DNA of 64,000 bases, from assembly GCA_963995505.1 (NCBI GenBank), contig OZ023190.1, positions 15,308,092 through 15,372,091 of the forward strand. The letters are read 5' to 3'. Below, piece by piece: positions 12,661 to 25,730 of this stretch. The position numbers and the translations under genes were made by a program. Under the pieces are notes generated by a model that saw only the letters and a program-made list of their open reading frames with translations, had not been told where the DNA came from and ran no database searches. How positions within the stretch are numbered: the stretch's first letter is position 1; each line of letters begins with the position of its first letter. This stretch comes from Hypericum androsaemum. Lineage: Eukaryota > Streptophyta > Magnoliopsida > Malpighiales > Hypericaceae.

Positions 12661-14630
12661 AGACTCAAATTGTTAAGAATAAGAGATACGAAAAAGGTAC
12701 GTAGACTCGAATTGTTAAAAATTTTGCCCATCAGTATTCTTTGGTCCAAATGCCTACGAACTATATTCTTTATGTAACAAAACATGTATCGCACATATAG
12801 GCAACTTCTCTTTTCATAAACTATCTATGAAACTGTAGTAGGTTAAGTTTTTTTACTCTCAAAATCATATGTTTTTATGGAGACCTATTAGACAAAAAAA
12901 CTCAAAATCAACATAGTTTCTGAACATCTATTGGGCCACAACTATTAGTGATTCGAGATGATTATGTCACTAAAGACAACAATGCTTACACTAAAAAGCC
13001 TGAATTTAAACCTCTAATTTCGTTTGAACAATATATTCTCTGTTATGTTGAATGAACTTTTTGAAGATGAATTATCTTTCATGGGTCAATAAATCCAAAA
13101 ATTTGGAATATCATGGTTAAATTTTCGGAAGAGCTACAAAAGTATTGCTAACAACTATCATGCAACCAACAAAAACTAAGCAGGACTTTCACTTTCAAAA
13201 AGAAAAGTAAGCTTAGTTAGCAGCATGATTACGTTATAGTGGGCGCGTGCATGATGATATGTGAGAAAAATGCATAATTAACTAACTAATTAAGCTTAAC
13301 TTAACTACTTTACGCAAGCATCAAATCTGATCACAATTATACTCCAAAGGTAAGGGATGTTGGAGAGGGCTTGACGTCCCACAAAACCACGCCTCCAAGT
13401 GATTGGTCCAAAGCACTTGTCAATAATTCTTTACAGTTTAATTGTAGTTTAATTAACATAAAGTAGATATACTTTAAGCAGCTATAGGGCCGGATTAGTT
13501 TTGCTTTGCTAGGCTCTCTGTTGATCTGTCATTGGATCTTTTGATAAGCAAGCATTCTCTCTTTTGGGTTTTCTTTACAACCAATTGTGAGTGCTTCTAT
13601 CATATTAATATATACTTATTTGGTGTACTTTTCTCAATATGTTTCTTCTGGTTATATATATGCATTAATATACAAATGATGGAGGATAGTGCTGTGATTT
13701 TGAGGTGGGATAAACTGTGATATTTTTTGTATTAGTCTCTCATTGGGGTGGGTAATTCGTCGGGTAGTTGAAGTCTGGGTCGCTCATCTGGAGCTAGCCA
13801 GGTCTGTTCATTGTCTCTGGTGAATTCTGTAGGAGTTTCATGGTGTACTTATGTTCTATGAAGTAATAAAGCAATACCATTTACCTCTCCAAATAAAATA
13901 TACACACATGACTCACTGTGTTTATATTTTTTTACCAAATTCTCACATAATAACTAGATACTCACAGAAATAACCAATTCATATTAAATCAAACAATATT
14001 ACATATGAATATCTGCTATCGAATTTTAGCAAAAATCTTAAAGGTGGAAATTATTGCAAATGTAAATTATTACAGATTTTAAATTTTTGAACTACTCTCA
14101 TTCTTTAGGATAAAAAGGACTGGAATGAAATTTTCAATTTTCAAAATTTTGATTAGTGATATATTTCTGAATTTAAATACTGAAATGAATTTCACTAAGT
14201 AATTAATAGTAACTACACTAACATCATTTTGATAAGTAACATATTTCTTCGTGTTCCCAGTGCTCGAATACTGTTTTAGCGTTAGTGGAAAGAACCCAAT
14301 TAGAATAATTTCAATTGATAATGATGATGACCAAGCTGATAATTAGTATATACATGGCGACTGAATTTAATTAGAACATCTTCCACCAAGAAAACTTCAG
14401 AATTAGACACCTCGACTGATTTCTGGTTGCCTCCTCTGAGACGTGTATGTTTCCTGGGGACCGACATCTTTCATTGGCATCGAACAGCGAGCAAATTCTG
14501 CAAAGTAGACTCGATAAATTTTTGTTCGATGTATCTAATCATAATATACAATAGTTAGTGCGTATACTGCATAATTAGTTAGACAAAAAGTTAGTTTGCA
14601 TGGACCACAACAAATGACATCCACACCAAG
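12661..14630. other. Intergenic, no gene seen
   Basis: No supported coding sequence. 13340-13860 is less AT-rich and transcript-like (pyrimidine tracts, possible GT donors), but I recognise neither a protein nor a small RNA in it. Confidence 0.35.
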
Positions 14631-15289
14631 AGGGGCGATTGGATGGGGACAAGGATAGTCCCCAAATTTGGGGACTAAAGAAGATGTGGTGGCAGTTTAG
14701 ATATTAATAAGTTCTTTAAGGATAATTTTGAAAAACTACTTTTCAACAAATTCTAGATTAAAATTATGAAAATTTTAAAAAAGGTAAAAATAACTACCAA
14801 TAAATGTGGATGACTCTTCAACTTCCTGTAAGGAAGGACTCTTTACCAATATCAAAAATCCTATCAGCCACTTTATCAATAAACTAAATTTTCTAAAATA
14901 AAAAATTCATTAGAATGCTTTGAAAGTTACGGAAAAAAAACATTCTTCGTCTTGACAAACTCTTGAAGATACGTATATTTTTTTTTACCAAACCTTCTTC
15001 GTCTTCGACAAAATCCATTTTTTTAAGTCCCAGTTGTCTTTGTTTAAAAGCTCTTCGGTGATGATATTGGTTTTACCCTTTATCGTGATTATTTATTTCC
15101 TTAGTATATTTGGTTTTAAAGTCTCATTCATATTGGGTTTTGATATGCAAGGTATAGCGAAATTAGATTTTAGTAGACTATTGCTATTGGTTAGAAGATG
15201 CAGGGTTATTGGGGTCAACGTGTCTTATTTGGTACTGAAATTGATTTTTATTTTCACTGATATTGGTTTGACATTGAATTGAAATTGGT

Positions 15290-16640
15290 TTATAACAGTG
15301 TTGATATTGGTTTTTAACTATGTTGATAATGGTTGTCAGATGTAAAGATATGGGTTTATAGATTCAATGACATAGGTTTTATCCTGTTGTGATATTGGTT
15401 TTAGGGTGTATGGATATTGGTTTAAAAGTGTATCAATATTGGTTTATTGCTGTACTGAAATTGGTTTAAATCTTTATCGATTTTGGTTTGTACCTTCAAT
15501 GATATTGCTTTTGAGATGTATCAATATAGGTTTTCCGCTTTATATCAAGTGGTTTACAGCTTTAGTGATTTTGATTTTCCAGTTTTATATAAAGGTTGTT
15601 AGCTGTATTGATACCGGTTGTTAGCTTTATTGATATTCGTTAGTACCTTTACTGCTATTGGTTTTGAGCTGTATTAATATTCGTTATTTTATGTGATTAT
15701 TTTTACACGCTTTCCATTGGCAGTGATTATTTATGTTTTGATCTGCAAAAGATATTATTTTTTAGCTATGTTGATATTGGATTTTAGGTGTGGTTGACGT
15801 TGTATTGATATTGGTTTTAATTGTATGGATATTGGTTTGTCGTTGTATTGATATTGGTTTTACGTTGTATTCATATTGGTTTGACGTTTATTGATATTGG
15901 TTTTTAGCTGTGTTGATACTGGTTGTCAGCTGTATAGGTATTGGTTTGTAGCGTCAACGACATTGATTTTTTCATATCATGATATTGGTTTTAGAGTGTA
16001 TGAATATTGGTTAAAGGTATATGGATATTGGTTTTCAGCTGTATTGATATTGGTTTTAAGCTTTGTGATTATTTTATGTGATTATTTTTACATGCTTTCC
16101 ATTGGTCATGATTATTTATGTTTTGATATGTAAAGGATATTATTTTTTAGCAATGTTGATATTGGTTTTAAGATGTATTGATATTAGTTTGACGTTGTAT
16201 TGATATTGGTTTGATATTTTATTGATATTTGTGTGCCGCTGTATTGATATTGGTTTGACGCTGTATTGATATTGGCTTGACATTTTGTTTATATTGGTTT
16301 GACAATATATTGATATTGGTTTGACGCTGTATTGATATTGGTTTGACATTTTATTGATATTGGTTTGACATTATATTGATATTGGTTTGATGCTGTATTG
16401 ATATTGTTTTGACGTTGTAGTGATATTAGTTTTTAGCAGTGTTGTTACTGGTTGTAAGCTGTATAGTTATTGGTTTGTAACTTCGGTGACATTGGTTTTT
16501 GGCTGTCATTATATTGATTTTCAGCTTTCTTGATATTGGTTTGTATCTTAAGTGATATTAATTATGAGCGTTATTAATATTGGCTTGTGTGTGCATCCAT
16601 ATTGATTTTAAGGTTATTGATATTGGTAAGTATGTCAAGA
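15290..16640 (+). repeat. ~22-bp minisatellite, left arm (GATATTGGTTT unit)
   Basis: Repeated GATATTGGTTTGACGCTGTA-type units. 16200-16420 is the most regular part at a 22-base spacing; elsewhere units are degenerate and spacing varies. Because 22 is not a multiple of 3, open frames across it are artefacts. Confidence 0.9.
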
Positions 16641-16939
16641 AAGAGATTGAAAGAAAATGAGGTTGATCGGCAAAAAGTAATGGCAAAGCATCAGAAGACG
16701 AAATAGAAGCAACAAAATAGTTGTAATGATGTCTCGAACTAGCAAACAATACAAGATAAAAATTACATGGACATAGATTTGAATCGACCACTAAACTATT
16801 TATGAACTTGGAATATTGTAAAGACCAAAAGATTGTCAAAAGTTAACATCATGTTATTTATTAATATTCGAAAATATTTTTAGCTTATCTTAAATTTGAA
16901 CTTATGGTATACGAGCCGAATGAAATAGGTATCCTTCTA

Positions 16940-18200
16940 TGATGATATTGGTACATCTTAAAACCAATATCTCTACATCACAAAACCAATATCTTTTAAA
17001 CCATAACAACAATATTATTTCAGCTCAGAATCAAAATCGGTACCGTAAAAAAATACAACAAATATCGCTACCGAATAAAACCAATATCGATAGGCATATG
17101 GGATGTCAAATTCGGACTACCAATATAATTCAAAGTAAAACAAGACCAATACACTTAAATACCAATCTCAGCAGACCTGAAAACCAATCTCAACAAACCT
17201 GAAGACCAATATATGTACAGCTGAAAACCAATATCTCTGCAAATGAAAACCAATATAAATACACCTGAAAATCAATATCAGTACATCTGAAACCAATATC
17301 TCTACAGCTGAAAATCAATATCTCCATATCTGAAAACCAATATCGTTACTGACTCAAACCAATATCAATTCAGACTCAAACCAATATCAATAAAGACAAA
17401 CCATTATTAACGCATAATCAAACCAATATCGACAGACTAAAATCAATATCTACACATATTGAAACCAACATCAACACAGACTCAAACCATAACAAAACAT
17501 ACTCAAACCAATATCTTTATAGACTAAAACCAATATCATTACAATAACATTAAAACAAAACTGACAAATAAAATAAGTCTGAAACAAGTCTATATCTATT
17601 AGAAAATGTCCGTACAATATCAGTCAAAACACAAGTCATATCTGCTAAACCCTAGTCGACTTTCTAGTTCTTGTATAAACATTTTTCTTTCCTTCATCCT
17701 CAAGAACAACGTTCTTTACTCTCCTCGTTTTTCTTTTTTCTCTTTTTATTCAAGTGTTCCAATTGACCCTCATTTTTATCCTCTCCGTCCTCATCATCCT
17801 CCTCATTTCCTTTTTCATCGTTGTGAAAAAAGTCATCCCCCTCATCCTATCATACAACAAAAAAGAAATGATACCAGTATTAGATCAAACGGAAACCAAT
17901 ATCACCATAGACTGAAACCAATATAATCACAGACTAAAACCATTAAATAACAGAGTAAAACTAAAATAATAACAGACTAAAACCAATATCATGACAAAGT
18001 AAAACTAAACCAATAACAGACTAAAACCATTAAATAACAGAGTAAAACTAAAATAATAACAGACTAAAACCAATATCATGACAAAGTAAAACCAATATCA
18101 TAACAGAGTTAAACCAATATCAATACATACCCAAACCAATATCAACTCAGAATCAAACCAATATCGATACATACACAACCAATGTCAATACAGACGCAAA
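16940..18200 (-). repeat. ~22-bp minisatellite, right arm (inverted)
   Basis: Complementary array read as AAACCAATATC plus an ~11-base variable part, often ending CAGCTGA or AGACTA. It is interrupted at 17640-17870 by non-repetitive, pyrimidine-rich sequence. It pairs in principle with the left arm over more than a kilobase. Confidence 0.9.
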
Positions 18201-18530
18201 CCTGATTGGTTATCTTTCTTGTGTAAAAAAGTCAAAATGCCCCCGATTAGTTATTAACCATCAGATTTGAAGATCTTTTTTTACAAATGAATCTGATGGT
18301 CCAAAATCTAGTCCCCACCTATGGACAACATTTCTTTAGTCCCCGCTCAATCCACTCTCTCAGTGTAATCGACTATATATTAATTTATATCCTATTTCAG
18401 CTTCTAAGATAGTTAATTAGAAAGAGGGATGGAGAATTGTATAGTCTACAATTCAACGAGTTAATTAGAATAATCGAACCCAGCGTATTAATCAATTCAT
18501 ATATGTATTGTGTCATCAGGTCAATTAACC

Positions 18531-18627
18531 AAAGGGCATTTAGCCAGCAGTATAAAGAGTGTACTATTTCTAGGAGGTCGAGAGTTCAAAACCTGACGTG
18601 GTGTAAAAAATTTACCTTAAAAAAATC
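18531..18627 (+). mobile_element. SINE-like retroposon copy
   Basis: Contains a box-B-like GGTCGAGAGTTCAAAACC followed by TGTAAAAAATTTACC and an A-run. The layout matches copies at 50146-50263 (+) and 53166-53286 (-), all ending (T/C)TTACC or TTATC then TTTCAAAAA. A tRNA-derived SINE is the likely explanation; the 5' half is degenerate. Confidence 0.5.
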
Positions 18628-19183
18628 AGGTCAATTACCTTTCGTAAATTGCATTGTTCATCTTCTTAATCCATTTGAAATTAGGGTTCTACTCTCTGGA
18701 TTTCAAATTGATTGCAAAAGACAAGAGTCACAGGAAGAAAGATGCGATGTAATAAAGGGGATTCAGGCACGCCTATGAAGCGGATTGGAGAGAAGAAGCA
18801 GGCGATTTTTAGAATTACAAGAGTCTTTTTAATGTGTATGCTTAGGGTTGCAAGGAGCACAGATATTGTCACACCGGAAGATAACATCTTTTGGACTTTC
18901 CTATTCTCCCTCTGTTCTTGTGTCACATAGTGTAAGGATTAAAAAAAACAGTTATTCGAATATTTACAGGATGGATTAATCTAACTTTGAACAAGAAATG
19001 CTCTTTTAACTACATTTATAAAGTTTGAATTCGAGATATTTTGGTTGAACTAAAACAAAATCGGTAGGGTGGGCATCTTATACAATATAATATTCAAGGA
19101 CCCCTAATGAGAGAGAAGAAAACATTTATTCCACATATGGGAGGAAACACCAAAGCAACCGCCCACCTCCACTCCTCTTGTTC
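18628..19183. other. Upstream region of MIR156
   Basis: No gene seen. The last few hundred bases are the presumptive MIR156 promoter. Confidence 0.4.
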
Positions 19184-19191
19184 TATATAAA
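19184..19191 (+). promoter_or_regulatory. TATA box of MIR156
   Basis: TATATAAA in a C-rich context (TTCTATATAAAGGGCCC), about 240 bases upstream of the miR156 stem. Transcription would start near 19215-19220. This spacing is normal for plant Pol II microRNA genes. Confidence 0.7.
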
Positions 19192-19419
19192 GGGCCCAAC
19201 GCTAGAACAATAATCACACAAGAAACTACCGAGTGTTCCGGTCTTGAGGAACAGTAGTAGTAGTACCACGACTATAATTTAGTAGCTGTTTTAGGGTTTT
19301 CAAGCAAAATAGAGAATAGGGTTTTTATTTATTTATTCTGGCTTTGGAAGGAAGGGCTAGAAGCAAGTAGTTAGGGATTGTCATGACCTAGATCTCTTTC
19401 TTAATCATCAAGGGGGTAA

Positions 19420-19518
19420 GAGGAGGTGACAGAAGAGAGTGAGCACACATGGTACTTTCTTGCATGGTTGGTCTCATGCTCGAAGCTATGCGTGCTTACT
19501 CTCTATCTGTCACCCCGC
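19420..19518 (+). ncRNA. MIR156: MIR156 precursor hairpin
   Basis: TGACAGAAGAGAGTGAGCAC at 19427-19446 is the exact mature miR156a-type sequence. The opposite arm (19494-19514) reads GCTTACTCTCTATCTGTCACC and pairs with it across the whole duplex except for single mismatches or bulges. The loop side carries the ACATGG/CTATGCGT extension typical of MIR156 stems. The product guides cleavage and repression of SPL transcription-factor mRNAs and controls juvenile-to-adult phase change. Transcription begins near the TATA box at 19184; the 3' end of the primary transcript cannot be placed. Confidence 0.95.
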
Positions 19519-22392
19519 CACACACTCCCTCTCTCTCTCTCTTCAATTCTGTATCTGGTTTTGGTTGGATCTGCGTGTTTTTTGTTAATATGGTTGTTTC
19601 CCCAACATCTGTTTTCTGTAGATCTATGTTCTTAGAGGGTTTATAGTGTCTATCTTCGGCGGTCATGTCTCGTTTCTGGCTATGGACAGTGATAAGCTAA
19701 GCGTGCCCTAGCTAGGTCCTAAGACGTCCTCAATTTCACTTTCACTTTCACTTGGAGTCAGTCACTTGTTTTAAGGTATACTTCCCTCTCTAGCAGCTTT
19801 TATTTCTTGCAAATTCTTGAGTTGTTCCTCTTAATTCCCTTTTCCCCTTGTAAAGATGAAAGGACATGTCCTTGCATAGCTGTATCATAATTTTTTTTCA
19901 GCAAGTAAATGTTTTTTTAGGTTCGAACATTGAACCCCGGTTCTTTCTTTTACTACTCGAGTCAGGTCTCACGGGCATCTCATGTGTCGTCTTGATTTTT
20001 TTTCCAAGTGTTGAGTTTGGCGAAGAATAAGTAAAAGATGAATTATTTTTCTGTTTTGTTTCAGACTCCTAATTCGACCTAAATAGATTACTTGATGTAC
20101 AAGGATTTGCAAAATTGCTGAATTCCGTGGACGTAGGCATTAGACCGAACGACGTTATATTTTGTATACATTTTGTTCTCGAAGTTGCTGAATTCCTAAC
20201 ACCAAGAGATACATACATATTGTGGAAATCATTCTCAATCATCTGAGTAGACAAAGTTTCGAAAGATTTGCGTCTGTTTGAGTTGATTTGTTGAAAATGC
20301 ATCCTTGAGTGTGGTTTATTGACCTTGTGTGGTCATCATACTGCTCTAGGGCATCATTTCCGAACAGATAAGGAGGGTGAATCTATCTTTTTTTAATCGG
20401 TAAAATTTTTTTGTGATAATATTTATGCCAGAAAAAAAATTCGCATTTTCGCAGTCGGTAAAGTTCCATGAAAAAAAACTGCATCAGAGAAAAATTATCT
20501 CAGTAAATCTATATCTTTTTTATTGAACAGTGCCGGGTTTTTTCTAGCCCAGGCAACTGTTCAGTCTTTTGAGAAGGGTTTCCTCAACTGAGGGGTCAGG
20601 TTGCTTCTTTCCTCTCTCTCTTTCTTTCCTCTTGTTTGGTACACAGGAAGAAGACCATCTTCCCGTCGAGCTTCTGAATGGATATCAGTCCGGGCATGGA
20701 GGGAGTGTACTTCCAACCGACAGCTCGAAGTTGTGCTTCCAAACATGTCGAAGGCTGATTTTATGTCGACAGGACAAAAAAAAAAGAAATATGGCTAGCA
20801 AGACTACCGGTGTAGTTCTATAGGAAATCATATTGATGTGTGTATATTTTTTATGGAAAAGGTAGAGATTTTATTAAGTATAAGGTATAAAAAATATACA
20901 AGTGTTGAATTTCCTCGTACAAAAATTCCGAGAATGCAGTTGTAGACGAATTTCGTTTGTCTATATATATAGAGAAGTTCTATAGAGATTTTATTGATGT
21001 GTGTGTATATATATATTTCAATGACAATGGGTTTGTTCACTACTATGCATCTCACTTTTTACAAGGGAGACCGATACTTGTCTTGATGTTAATAAAAGAC
21101 TTGAGAGGTTTATGCAACACCGTAAACAGATAGATGTTCAACTCCATTCTCTTTACTACTTGACAGAACCAAATGCTTCCAATAGCATCAAGACAAAGTT
21201 CAGCAGCCAACTGAGGTTTATTATTACGGGCCCAAGTATTGTGTATTTGGTTCCTCTAATATCAACGTCAGACAGATAACGATTAATCTAGAGTTGACAA
21301 GTTGAGACCCTAAACGGTTTCTCCGAATCGAAGACCTTATACAACAGATTCAATCACCTTATCATATGAACAGCCTCTTATTGTTCTCAGCTTAGGTTAT
21401 TACATGCATCCGCATACGATAACAAGCAAATGAACTAACTAATCGGAGGATGAGACTAGTTATTGTAGCAAATCAATGAATTGAAGGATCCAGTGATTAG
21501 AAAGACGTCTCCTTCGTTCCTGTCACTTAATTTCGTCAGTTAGTATTAGAGGCCTGAAGATGCTCAATAGAAATGCCATCGACGATTCATCAGTTGCAAG
21601 CTAATGTTGGGAGTTTAGGAACCCCTAGCTGAGTTCTTAGTTCCCCGCGCTATCTTTTACCGCTTGATTCAGGTCTCAAAGGTAGGTACGTAAGAATGCA
21701 ATTATGTACATGATAAAGGATATAAATTAATGGATCGTTTTGAAGTAGTTTTATTAATTCCTTTGGTAAATTTTTCGCTTCAAGAACCACTCGGAATTCT
21801 AGTAATTAAAACAACATTTCTGTTTTAAGGATAGATGCCAAACAGTCTTTCTTTCTTCTCTTGGAGAAGAATGATAAATAAGACGTATTGCTTATGAAGG
21901 CAGAAATGGCATATGCATGAAATTCATGGAACATGGGCGAAATATTTGAAGAAAAAAAAAGACTGTTGCACTAGAACAACAAAATTGAAGCAATAGTAGT
22001 TTCCGATTTAATTAGTTTCGAGTTTGAGACATAAAAATAATGTGTTGCGGTAGCTGGTAGAGATATGAGACTGTAGTACATCCGTGCGGTCCAATGGCTT
22101 CACGAATATAATCAACCAGTAGAGTTGTTCAAACACTGGAAACATTAAAAAAAAAAACCGAACTACTCTCTAGTACTAAATGAATCATAATCAACCAAGT
22201 GAGGATGTATAAAGCCACCACTTTTTTCATTAACCAGTTGTTTTAAAAAAAGTATCCCTATTTTTGTGATAGAACTTCTGAATCACTGTTAAGATTTTGC
22301 CCACCACAGCTGCAAATTGAAACTACATCCTTCTCATGCGCACTCTACCAATTGGCAGACTATAGACAGTACGACGAAAATACCAAACGGAT
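19519..22392. other. Downstream of MIR156, no further gene
   Basis: Probably includes the rest of the primary MIR156 transcript. A short imperfect hairpin GAACAGTGCC..GGCAACTGTTC lies at 20526-20563, beside a C/T-rich open region (20569-20823) I cannot assign. The remainder is AT-rich. Confidence 0.4.
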
Positions 22393-25300
22393 TCACTGCA
22401 AGCAGAAGTACATGATACTCAATGCTCTACTTGGGATGCATTCCTCGGAACCATTCACAGGGAACCATGAGTTGATGATGCCTTGAGAGGAATTGGATTG
22501 AGTTCCCGACGGCCACCTATCGACTAGCCTAAAACCATATTCCAAGGCGGCTGAAAGAAGAGATGCTTCATCAACTCGACGAAAGACATGACAGAGAATG
22601 AGCGCAGGTTCGGGTTCCTGATCACCTTGGTTTCTCTTTAGGGAGATGACCTCTCTTGCAGTGGCAAATAAGGGTCCAATGGCTTCACGAATATAAGTTA
22701 CATCCGTGCCTATTATGACATCAAAACCTCCGGAGCAGATTTCCTTGATGGTGGCTATATCTCCTGTTCTTCCCCATTCCAGTCTCTTCATCACCAGCTT
22801 CTCAAGACATGGTGATCTAATATTAGAGGAAACATTATGGGTCAATAACTCCAGCGCCTTTTCATCTCCATCAGTAGCAACCACGAGGTCAGCTGACCTA
22901 GCAGCAACCATAGAGCAGATCCCCGAACAACCACAACCCAGCTCTAGCACCTTTTTGCCCTCGACAATTAATGGATTGATTGCTAGAAGAGAAGCCATCA
23001 TTCGAGCAGATTCCCAGAGCATCAGCCCAGTTGATTTACAGGTGTGTTGGTATTCTTTGGATAGAACGTTAATCTTGAAAGCACAATCTTTAATTTTCAC
23101 CTCTATGACCTTTCAATGGGCAATAAATGTGTCAGGTTGTCTCCAAAAAGTATCGAGTAGACAGTGTCAGACTGAAATCAACAAATACAACGATGAAGAT
23201 AAAGATAAAGAAAAACCATTCATGACAGAAACATATCTCCCGTTTGATCAATCCTCGTACAAGAAAAATAACACAAAGCTTCTGGAAACAGCTGATCAGC
23301 ACAACAGAAGAGATTTGAATAGGCAGCATTACCTCATTATCACTATAAGGCAGCATTCCAAACATTTCAGCGGCTAAACCTTCTGATATGTCTACCACAA
23401 AGTTGTCAGTAGATTCTTTGGTATTGATGCCACTGGCTCCGGGCACAACCTTTTCTTCAGCAAGGAGGTCATCTCCGATTTCCGAATCTTTTGTTGAAGA
23501 TTTAAAATTTTCTTGAAGCCTGAATACAGCTTGGATCCAACGCCTAGAGTTATCCAAGAAAATTTTTAAAAAAAATTAAGAGGGGGAGTGTTTAAAGATA
23601 GTAAGGCGGGTGCTAGCAAAATTTTAGTAACAAGAACATTGGAGATTTTTCGAGGAGAAGCAATTGCTTTGTTCGCCTTTGCCATAAGCAATTACCTATT
23701 CATCACTATTTCACGTGACCGATTCTCAACTTGTTTACAGCACACACCAAGTTCTTCAACCTCAAATCCATTGGCCTCAAATAAATATGATAAACCCTCT
23801 TCTGAGAAATAGAAAGCACGCTGGGAAAGCAGAGCAATAGCTCGCAAATAAAAGAACAGTTCAAGGGATAAGGTTAAAGATTAATGGAAGCACAAAATGA
23901 GCAACTCACAGTTCCATCACCCCTGACGTAAAAGTTTTCGCTGATTTTCTGATCCTTGCATGTAAATCTTTCCTGTTGATCCAGTCAAAACAGCGTTACA
24001 ATCAGAAGTAAGACGGGTATGCACAACCAGAAATATGGAACTCCTCTGTTCTATGGAACTATATGAGAATTTTCAGAGCAAGATGACATTTTTCTACCAA
24101 AAAAGCTTATTACCCCATGCTCGTTATGCTCTCAGAACTGTTGTAGTTTCTCGAAGCTGTCAGCTTTTGGCGAACCAATTATGTATCTAAGTGCATGTGG
24201 ACCAGCATGAAATATCCAAAGAACATTCTCAAACTTGGCCCTTCGGCTAATCTAGTTATGAGAATAAATATATAGAAACCAAATTTCCTCTTAAATCTAG
24301 GTTAACGAACTCAGAAGTAACAAGAAACACTAACCTGAGCAAGATCACCAGTAGCGTAGTCTCGCAACAGCACATAACCGTTTGGCTGGAAAAGAATATA
24401 GTACAGTTAGGAGAATTTCCAAATTTGGTTTAAACATACACACAAAAGGTCTAATATACAGAGATCGTTTACCTTGAGAACTCTCTTAATGTTCTCTAGA
24501 ACCTGGGACATCTTCTCTGGGGACACTGCTGATAAAGCAAATATCTGTTTCAAAAGTTTGATAATTGATTGGGATAAACAATCCGTTAACTAAGGGTTCA
24601 GCAAAACTGATCGCTTAATCAATTTGCATTCAAAACACAAGAGCAAAAAGGAAAATTACACGCAAATGAAAATCATAACAACAAGGAGAATACCATGGTG
24701 ACAATATCAACAGAAGATGGACAGATCTCCTTGGCCAAGTCATCAACGGTCAGATCACAGACGAATGCATTGACAAGGGACTCAGTGTATGCCTTATGCT
24801 TCTGCACCAAGCCAAAAAGAACCCATTCACCAACAGAATGATTTCGTGCAAAGAACATTACAGATTATAAGCTAAAGTGGATACCTTAACCAAGTCAACA
24901 GCACGAGAAGAGAAATCGCAGGCATGAACGAACATATCAGAGTACTTGGCAAGCAGAGGGAAAACAGTGTTCCCAGCTCCGCACCCAACCTGCCAACCTT
25001 AGGCGTCATCGAAAAACCAATACAGCAAAGAGACCAGTAACTCCAATAAAGCTTTCCACTTTCAAATCACAGAATTACCTCCAACACGACTTTCTTCCCT
25101 CCACCCTGAAAACCAGCAATTCAAACAACCAACTACATCAAAATCCATCAACTCTCAGGAAAAAAAAAAGAGCAACGACGAGCTACTCACAGCGAAATAC
25201 GAACCCCACTCCTTGTCCAAGTAATGCCGGTCTTTAAAGAACTGAAACCAACAAAACGAACAACAAATCGACAGAGAACAAAGCATCAATAACCTTCCGG

Positions 25301-25549
25301 CTCGAAGAGGGAAGTTAAAAAAGCGTACTTTGTCCTGATGGCGCTTGTAGAACATATCCCAGTACCTTCTAGCTTCCCTCTCGTATTTCTCTGCCCCAAA
25401 CACAAGATTACTTACAGCTCGACCCAGAAGCGAGAAATTAAAAAAAGGTCGGTACCTTTCCAGAAAGGGGAGATTCCGGTGGTGGTAGGGTAAATTTGTA
25501 ATATCTGAGAAGGTTGGGGGCTCTCTTGCCCGTTTCCGTTGGATGCCAT
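22393..25549 (-). CDS. TRM140: tRNA (cytosine-32 N3)-methyltransferase with second MTase domain
   Basis: Member of the Trm140/METTL2-METTL6 family, which makes m3C at position 32 of certain tRNAs. Twelve exons: 25549-25456, 25390-25329, 25241-25191, 25105-25079, 24989-24885, 24801-24694, 24544-24473, 24385-24335, 23972-23910, 23820-23696, 23543-23333 and 23109-22393 (1686 nt, 561 residues). The N-terminal half has FWKEKYEREARRYWDMFYK, RHYLDKEW, the SAM-binding VLEVGCGAGN, HACDFSSRAV and NGYVLLRDYA. The C-terminal ~240 residues form a second SAM fold (VLELGCGCSGI, then GTDVTY) resembling METTL21-type lysine methyltransferases; plants carry this fusion. All exon phases join cleanly. The start ATG (MASNGNG) is preceded by an in-frame ATG at 25654, so a 35-residue longer form is possible. 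Confidence 0.9.
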
Positions 25550-25716
25550 TGGTTTCTGACCTGGGCCCCACCTGCTTCGGGGTGATGCGAAGCTGGGAAG
25601 GAAGGGAAGGGTGGCTGCCGTTCTTCTCTGGTGACAGTTGACGGTTGGAAGCATTAGGGTTTCCTTGGTTTAACCGATAGTCGGCGGGGCAATTTTTGTC
25701 GGCGCTTTTGGGTGGG

Positions 25717-25730
25717 AAACGGCGCCGTTT
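25717..25730. promoter_or_regulatory. AAACGGCGCCGTTT palindrome upstream of TRM140
   Basis: A perfect 14-base palindrome about 170 bases upstream of the TRM140 ATG. Related words occur upstream of eIF4A (3499-3510) and COG8 (29989-30002). Function unknown; regulatory role inferred from position only. Confidence 0.4.

Larger units (their letters stand above)
14633..18352. mobile_element. Large foldback element with minisatellite arms (unclassified)
   Basis: The left end (14638-14685) has ATTGGATGGGGAC and GGGGACTAAAGAA. The right end (18302-18352), on its complement, has GGATTGAGCGGGGACTAAAG and GGTGGGGACTAG. The arms are an array of ~22-bp units on the plus strand (about 15290-16640) and the same array inverted (about 16940-18200). 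A subterminal palindrome ATCAGATTT..AATCTGAT lies at 18260-18300. The same ends, palindrome and unit occur at 32016-32236 and 57085-57990. No transposase seen. Target duplication not resolved, so superfamily is open. Confidence 0.7.

Noticed and set aside
13340..13860. Second microRNA or non-coding RNA gene
   Set aside because: No known mature microRNA sequence and no long stem could be found by eye.
16140..16349. Open frame encoding a repeated ISIYCQTNIN-like peptide
   Set aside because: It is translation of the 22-bp minisatellite; three-frame rotation of the unit makes a peptide repeat without any gene being present.
14633..18200. CRISPR-like reading of the regularly spaced repeats
   Set aside because: Plant nuclear context, units are degenerate and about 22 bases with no unique spacers, and the array is inverted on itself.
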